Shown here piece by piece: positions 60,813 through 64,000 of a stretch of DNA of 64,000 nucleotides. The DNA is from Bacillus yapensis (GTDB lineage Bacteria > Bacillota > Bacilli > Bacillales > Cytobacillaceae). A program made the translations under genes and the position numbers. How positions within the stretch are numbered: the first letter of the stretch is position 1; each line of letters begins with the position of its first letter. The notes beneath the pieces are model-generated. The model had not been told where the DNA came from, did no database searches, and saw only the letters and a program-made list of their open reading frames with translations. The DNA is taken from the NCBI RefSeq assembly GCF_005280205.1, contig NZ_SUND01000003.1:186001-250000 (forward strand), in the 5' to 3' direction.

Positions 60813-60911
60813 TGTGGATAACTTTATTCACAAAATACACATTGATTTATAGAGTTCTATTTTATTTATAAACATATTACTCACAACTTATCCACTGGTT
60901 ACTGTGGATAA
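60813..60911. promoter_or_regulatory. Cluster of DnaA boxes upstream of sda
   Basis: Two exact 9-mers TGTGGATAA (reverse of TTATCCACA) at 60813-60821 and 60903-60911, the variant TTATTCACA at 60824-60832, TTATCCACT at 60888-60896 and TTACTCACA at 60877-60885. In B. subtilis DnaA binds the sda promoter so that replication initiation switches sda on. The rest of the 480-bp gap 60553-61031 shows no gene. Confidence 0.88.
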
Positions 60912-60920
60912 AAGGAACGG

Positions 60921-60949
60921 TTGTTCTACTGCATTATTTTTGTTAGAGT
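60921..60949 (+). promoter_or_regulatory. Putative sda promoter
   Basis: TTGTTC (60921-60926), 17-bp spacer, TAGAGT (60944-60949). A DnaA box lies 10 bp upstream of its -35. Confidence 0.6.
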
Positions 60950-61031
60950 AAGAATACACCAAAGACCAACTTACATTATATGTATTTTTTTACTTAGTAG
61001 AACCTTTTATAACGAGGAGGTGAATTCTGAC

Positions 61032-61172
61032 ATGAGGAAATTGTCAGATGATCTATTAGTAGAATCCTATTTCAAAGCTCAAGAATTAAATTTAAGCAAA
61101 GATTTTATCCGTCTAATCGAAACAGAAATTCACCGACGTTCATTGGCTCACAAAATAAAAGTTTCCTCTTAA
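61032..61172 (+). CDS. sda: Sda, checkpoint inhibitor of sporulation kinase KinA
   Basis: A 46-residue helical-hairpin protein starting [20 protein letters not shown]. It binds KinA and blocks autophosphorylation so that sporulation waits for replication. GAGGAGG lies 11-16 nt before ATG. An upstream in-frame start would extend into the promoter, so it is rejected. The terminator follows. Confidence 0.96.
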   Translation: MRKLSDDLLVESYFKAQELNLSKDFIRLIETEIHRRSLAHKIKVSS

Positions 61173-61180
61173 TTTTATAT

Positions 61181-61201
61181 GCCCTATAGGGCTTTTTTTT
61201 T
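61181..61201 (+). terminator. Terminator of sda
   Basis: GCCC-TATA-GGGC followed by nine Ts. Confidence 0.9.
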
Positions 61202-61205
61202 GCCC

Positions 61206-61994
61206 TTAAAAAAGAGTCATTGTAGTGTAACCTAAACGTTCCCCTACCTTCATTTCCTTTGGAGTTTCAAACTTTAATGGCTTAAAAGAATCTTTTGTAA
61301 AGAGGAGAATAACCGTAGACCCAAATGTGAAATACGCCATTTCTTCTCCCTTTTCAATCTGCTCTCCATTATGGATCGTTTCGATCGAATTGACAAACAT
61401 AGCCCCCACCTTGACGATAGCAGCTACACCATTTTCATGCTGGACTTCCGTGATCTTTCGAAAATTTTTCGATAGTGTATCTCTTCCATATTTGAGACCG
61501 TAACGATTGACAGGATAGGATTTTTCTCCCAATGTCCATGTCCCAACGATTTTTCCTGAAAGAGGGCTATGTATCCGGTGATAATGACTCGGACTGAGAT
61601 AAAGAAGAAGATAAGTTCCTTTTTCATATTGCTGAGCCTTTTCCTCGCTGCCCAACATATCCAACAAGGAATATTGCTTCCCTTTCACATTTAGCGATAA
61701 CTCTGAAGTAATCCCACCCATATCCTCAAGCACCGCATCAACCGGACTGACAACAGCGTTTTCAGCCTTGTCAATTTCTCTTGCATCTATATGTAATTTC
61801 CGAATGAAAAAGTCATGGAGGGTCGAAAACTCATGAATCGAATGGGCCATTTCATTCAAATTAATCTTATATACTTTTGCAAAAGACGGAATTAAAAACC
61901 GACTTGCTTTCGATTGAGCAAATCTGCTTAACAGTACGGATGACCATTTTCCGTTTGTTAGTTCAATGAGCGTGCGATAGAGCATTTGAATCAA
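61206..61994 (-). CDS. psd: Phosphatidylserine decarboxylase
   Basis: Makes phosphatidylethanolamine. 262 residues; the self-cleaving pyruvoyl site is FTFGSTVILL near residue 239 (Ser of GST becomes pyruvoyl). SPVDAVLEDMG and YHRIHSPLSG are also family motifs. TTG at 61994 has GGAGGT 8 nt upstream; ATG at 61985 or upstream starts are possible. Located downstream of pepF on the same strand. Confidence 0.94.
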   Translation of the reverse strand: MIQMLYRTLIELTNGKWSSVLLSRFAQSKASRFLIPSFAKVYKINLNEMAHSIHEFSTLHDFFIRKLHIDAREIDKAENAVVSPVDAVLEDMGGITSELSLNVKGKQYSLLDMLGSEEKAQQYEKGTYLLLYLSPSHYHRIHSPLSGKIVGTWTLGEKSYPVNRYGLKYGRDTLSKNFRKITEVQHENGVAAIVKVGAMFVNSIETIHNGEQIEKGEEMAYFTFGSTVILLFTKDSFKPLKFETPKEMKVGERLGYTTMTLF

Positions 61995-62077
61995 TTTACA
62001 TACCTCCATAGGCGAAACATTTTGATTCCATGAGTGCTATTATATCATTTGCACTTACTTATGCACTATTGAATATC

Positions 62078-62112
62078 AAAAAAACACAAAAACAGCACCC
62101 GATTGGATGCTG
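62078..62112 (-). terminator. Terminator of pepF
   Basis: CAGCACCC (62093-62100) pairs with GGATGCTG (62105-62112); the minus transcript continues TTTTTGTGTTTTTTT. Confidence 0.88.
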
Positions 62113-62121
62113 CCATTGCCA

Positions 62122-63918
62122 TTATTTATTCGTCAATTGTAAAAACTCTTCCACATCGTCAATACATAGCTGTACACCCTTTTCCCAGAAATCAGGCTGC
62201 GTTAGGTCTACATTTAAGTGCTTGAGTGCTAATTCTTCAACCGTCATTGAAGCTGTATCCTTAAGTAAGCTAATGTATTTTTCCTCATATCCTTTACCTT
62301 CTTCTATCGCTTGCGCGTAGATACCTAGTGAAAAAAGATACCCAAACGTGTATGGGAAGTTGTAGAATGGTACCCCAGTGATAAAGAAATGAAGCTTAGA
62401 CGCCCAGAATAGTGGATGATACTCTTCTAGTGCATCCCCATAAGCTTCTTTTTGCGCATCTTCCATTAATTGATTTAAGCGCTCTGTATTAACAATTCCT
62501 TCTTTTCTTTCTTCGTAGAATCTCGTTTCAAATAAGAATCGAGCATGGATATTCATGAGTAAGGCTACTGAGCGTTGCACCTTATCTTCTAAAAGAGCAA
62601 GCTTTTCCTCTTCTGTAGTAGCGTTTTTCACTGAAGCATCCGCTACAATCATTTCCGCAAATGTAGAAGCCGTTTCAGCCACATTCATCGCATAGTTACG
62701 ATTTAATGTATGCAAGTCTCTCATTGCATACGTATGGAAACCATGACCCAATTCATGGGCCAATGTAGACACATTAGAAGGAGTACCAGAATACGTCATG
62801 AAAATTCTCGATTGACTGTCTTCAGGGAAATATGTGTGGAATCCACCTGGTTTTTTCCCAGGACGATCTTCTGCTTCGATCCATTTGTCTTCGAAAGCTT
62901 TTTTCGCAAAGCCGGTCATTTCATCACCAAATTTTGCGAAATGCTCGAGAATAAACTCTGCTCCTTCTTGGTAAGAAATTTTTGTCTCTGCTTGTCCAAG
63001 TGGAGCATCTAAGTCATACCAGCTCAATTTTTCAAGCCCTAGAAGTTCAGCTTTTCTTTCTAAAAATTTCACAAGCGGAGCTTTGTTATCCGAAATGACC
63101 TTCCACATCGTGTCTAACGTTTCTTTTTTCATTCGGTTGATAGCTAGTGGCTCCTTCAGTACTTCTTCCCAACCTCTTTGTTTGTACACTTTCAAGCGAA
63201 AGCCAGCTAAATGATTAAGTGTTTTTGAGAGATAAGCAGATTTATCACCCCATGCTTTTTCCCATCCTTCAAAGACCTCTTTTCGCACGTTGCGATCAGG
63301 ATGAGAAAATTTATTTGCTGCTTGTCCAACTGATAAGGCCTTCGGTGTACCATTTTCATTGATTTCTACTTTCGTGGTTCCAACGATGACATCGTATAAT
63401 TGCCCCCAGCCATGGTAGCCATCGACACTAAGAGCATTGATTAGCGTTTCTTCATCCTTTGAAAGCTTTTCATTCGCCTCTTGTCTTCGTTCAGATAATA
63501 CAAAGGAAAGCTCCTTCAATCCTTCTTGCTCCAAAATACTGCTCCATACATCATCGTTAATGGAGGTAAGTTTTTGATCCAGATCGGTCAATCCAATTTG
63601 AAATTCAGCACTAAGTGCAGTTACGTTTCCACGCAAGCCCTCTACGAGTCTATCCTCTGTATTTTGAGCTTGTAAACAACTTACAAAAGCTCCTGCCTGG
63701 CGAACCTTTTTGGTCACTTGTTCAAATGCATGAACAATGGATAAAAGCTGATCGCCGTCTTCTTTTGTATTCGTTGGTACCCAGTTTGAAACTTTTTCCT
63801 TAAAATTTTCAACAATCGTTTTCGTTTCTTCCAAATGTGCTGTAAATTCTGGTGAAGCACTCCCACCGTTAAAAAATACATCTAAATCCCATACCTCTGA
63901 ATATGTAGTTGTCGTCAT
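62122..63918 (-). CDS. pepF: M3 family oligoendopeptidase (PepF-type)
   Basis: Zinc metallopeptidase of the M3 family, 598 residues. The HExxH motif is in LAHELGHGFHTYAM near residue 390, with the third ligand Glu downstream in NVAETASTFAE. The start has AGGAGG 7 nt before ATG at 63918. Cleaves short peptides; likely a housekeeping peptide recycler. No TM or signal peptide. Gene lies beyond sda, not present in this place in B. subtilis as I recall. Confidence 0.94.
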   Translation of the reverse strand: MTTTTYSEVWDLDVFFNGGSASPEFTAHLEETKTIVENFKEKVSNWVPTNTKEDGDQLLSIVHAFEQVTKKVRQAGAFVSCLQAQNTEDRLVEGLRGNVTALSAEFQIGLTDLDQKLTSINDDVWSSILEQEGLKELSFVLSERRQEANEKLSKDEETLINALSVDGYHGWGQLYDVIVGTTKVEINENGTPKALSVGQAANKFSHPDRNVRKEVFEGWEKAWGDKSAYLSKTLNHLAGFRLKVYKQRGWEEVLKEPLAINRMKKETLDTMWKVISDNKAPLVKFLERKAELLGLEKLSWYDLDAPLGQAETKISYQEGAEFILEHFAKFGDEMTGFAKKAFEDKWIEAEDRPGKKPGGFHTYFPEDSQSRIFMTYSGTPSNVSTLAHELGHGFHTYAMRDLHTLNRNYAMNVAETASTFAEMIVADASVKNATTEEEKLALLEDKVQRSVALLMNIHARFLFETRFYEERKEGIVNTERLNQLMEDAQKEAYGDALEEYHPLFWASKLHFFITGVPFYNFPYTFGYLFSLGIYAQAIEEGKGYEEKYISLLKDTASMTVEELALKHLNVDLTQPDFWEKGVQLCIDDVEEFLQLTNK

Positions 63919-64000
63919 CAAATTTCCTCCTCTTAATATGTATAGTTACATTTTTCTGAAATTTCATTAATTATATCACAGTATATTTCGCTAGTCTAAA

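Overview
The window is a 64 kb stretch of low-GC chromosome from an endospore-forming member of the Bacillaceae. It follows, almost gene for gene, the B. subtilis region running from yqfT/nfo through sigA-dnaG, glyQS, era, floA, the hrcA-grpE-dnaK-dnaJ heat-shock operon, lepA, spoIIP-gpr, the comE operon and yqeG-yqeM to sda. Spore genes (yqfC, yqfD, spoIIP, yqxA, gpr, sda), strong AGGAGG ribosome-binding sites, frequent TTG/GTG starts and T-box/CIRCE regulation all fit Bacillus or a close relative. No rRNA, tRNA, CRISPR array, prophage or complete insertion sequence was found.

Layout. 1-5.4 kb: end of a zinc ABC transporter ATPase gene with an upstream Zur-like box, yqfT, nfo, cshB, yqfQ, ispH. 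5.4-12.4 kb: yqfO, trmK, cccA, an unknown membrane protein, then the sigA macromolecular-synthesis operon (yaiI-dnaG-sigA) with a good sigma-H promoter match. 12.6-18.5 kb: yqfL-ccpN, glyQS under a glycine T-box, recO, yqzL. 18.7-30 kb: era-cdd, dgkA-ybeY-pgpH, phoH-yqfD-yqfC, yqfB-floA-nfeD, yqeY-rpsU. 30-33 kb: phosphate transporter-like yqeW, then a more variable stretch with repeats, a nucleoside deaminase and deoC. 33-41.5 kb: hrcA-grpE-dnaK-dnaJ-prmA-rsmE-mtaB (CIRCE, sigma-A promoter). 41.5-48 kb: hemW, lepA, yqxA, spoIIP, gpr, rpsT. 48-49.3 kb: a small accessory patch with two unrecognised genes. 49.3-55.4 kb: holA, yqzM, comEA-comEB-comEC and divergent comER. 55.5-61.2 kb: the yqeG-yqeH-aroE-yhbY-nadD-yqeK-rsfS-yqeM operon and the replication checkpoint gene sda behind a cluster of DnaA boxes. 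61.2-64 kb: psd and an M3-family oligoendopeptidase.

Most genes are conserved core functions, so novelty lies mainly between them. Two dispersed structured repeat families were found. Family A (two long copies plus one possible end fragment) carries two conserved inverted repeats. Family B (four copies, 87-129 bp) begins GTTGATTTCC, ends CCAATCAAC and has an internal palindrome in the better copies. One B copy, together with a terminator-like hairpin, splits dnaK from dnaJ. Other points worth checking: a terminator-like hairpin that overlaps the yqfC ribosome-binding site, a possible non-standard start for yaiI, a 15-bp perfect palindrome abutting the deoC promoter, and the uncharacterised genes at 8.0, 48.4 and 48.8 kb. 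I did not find a clearly new multi-gene system.
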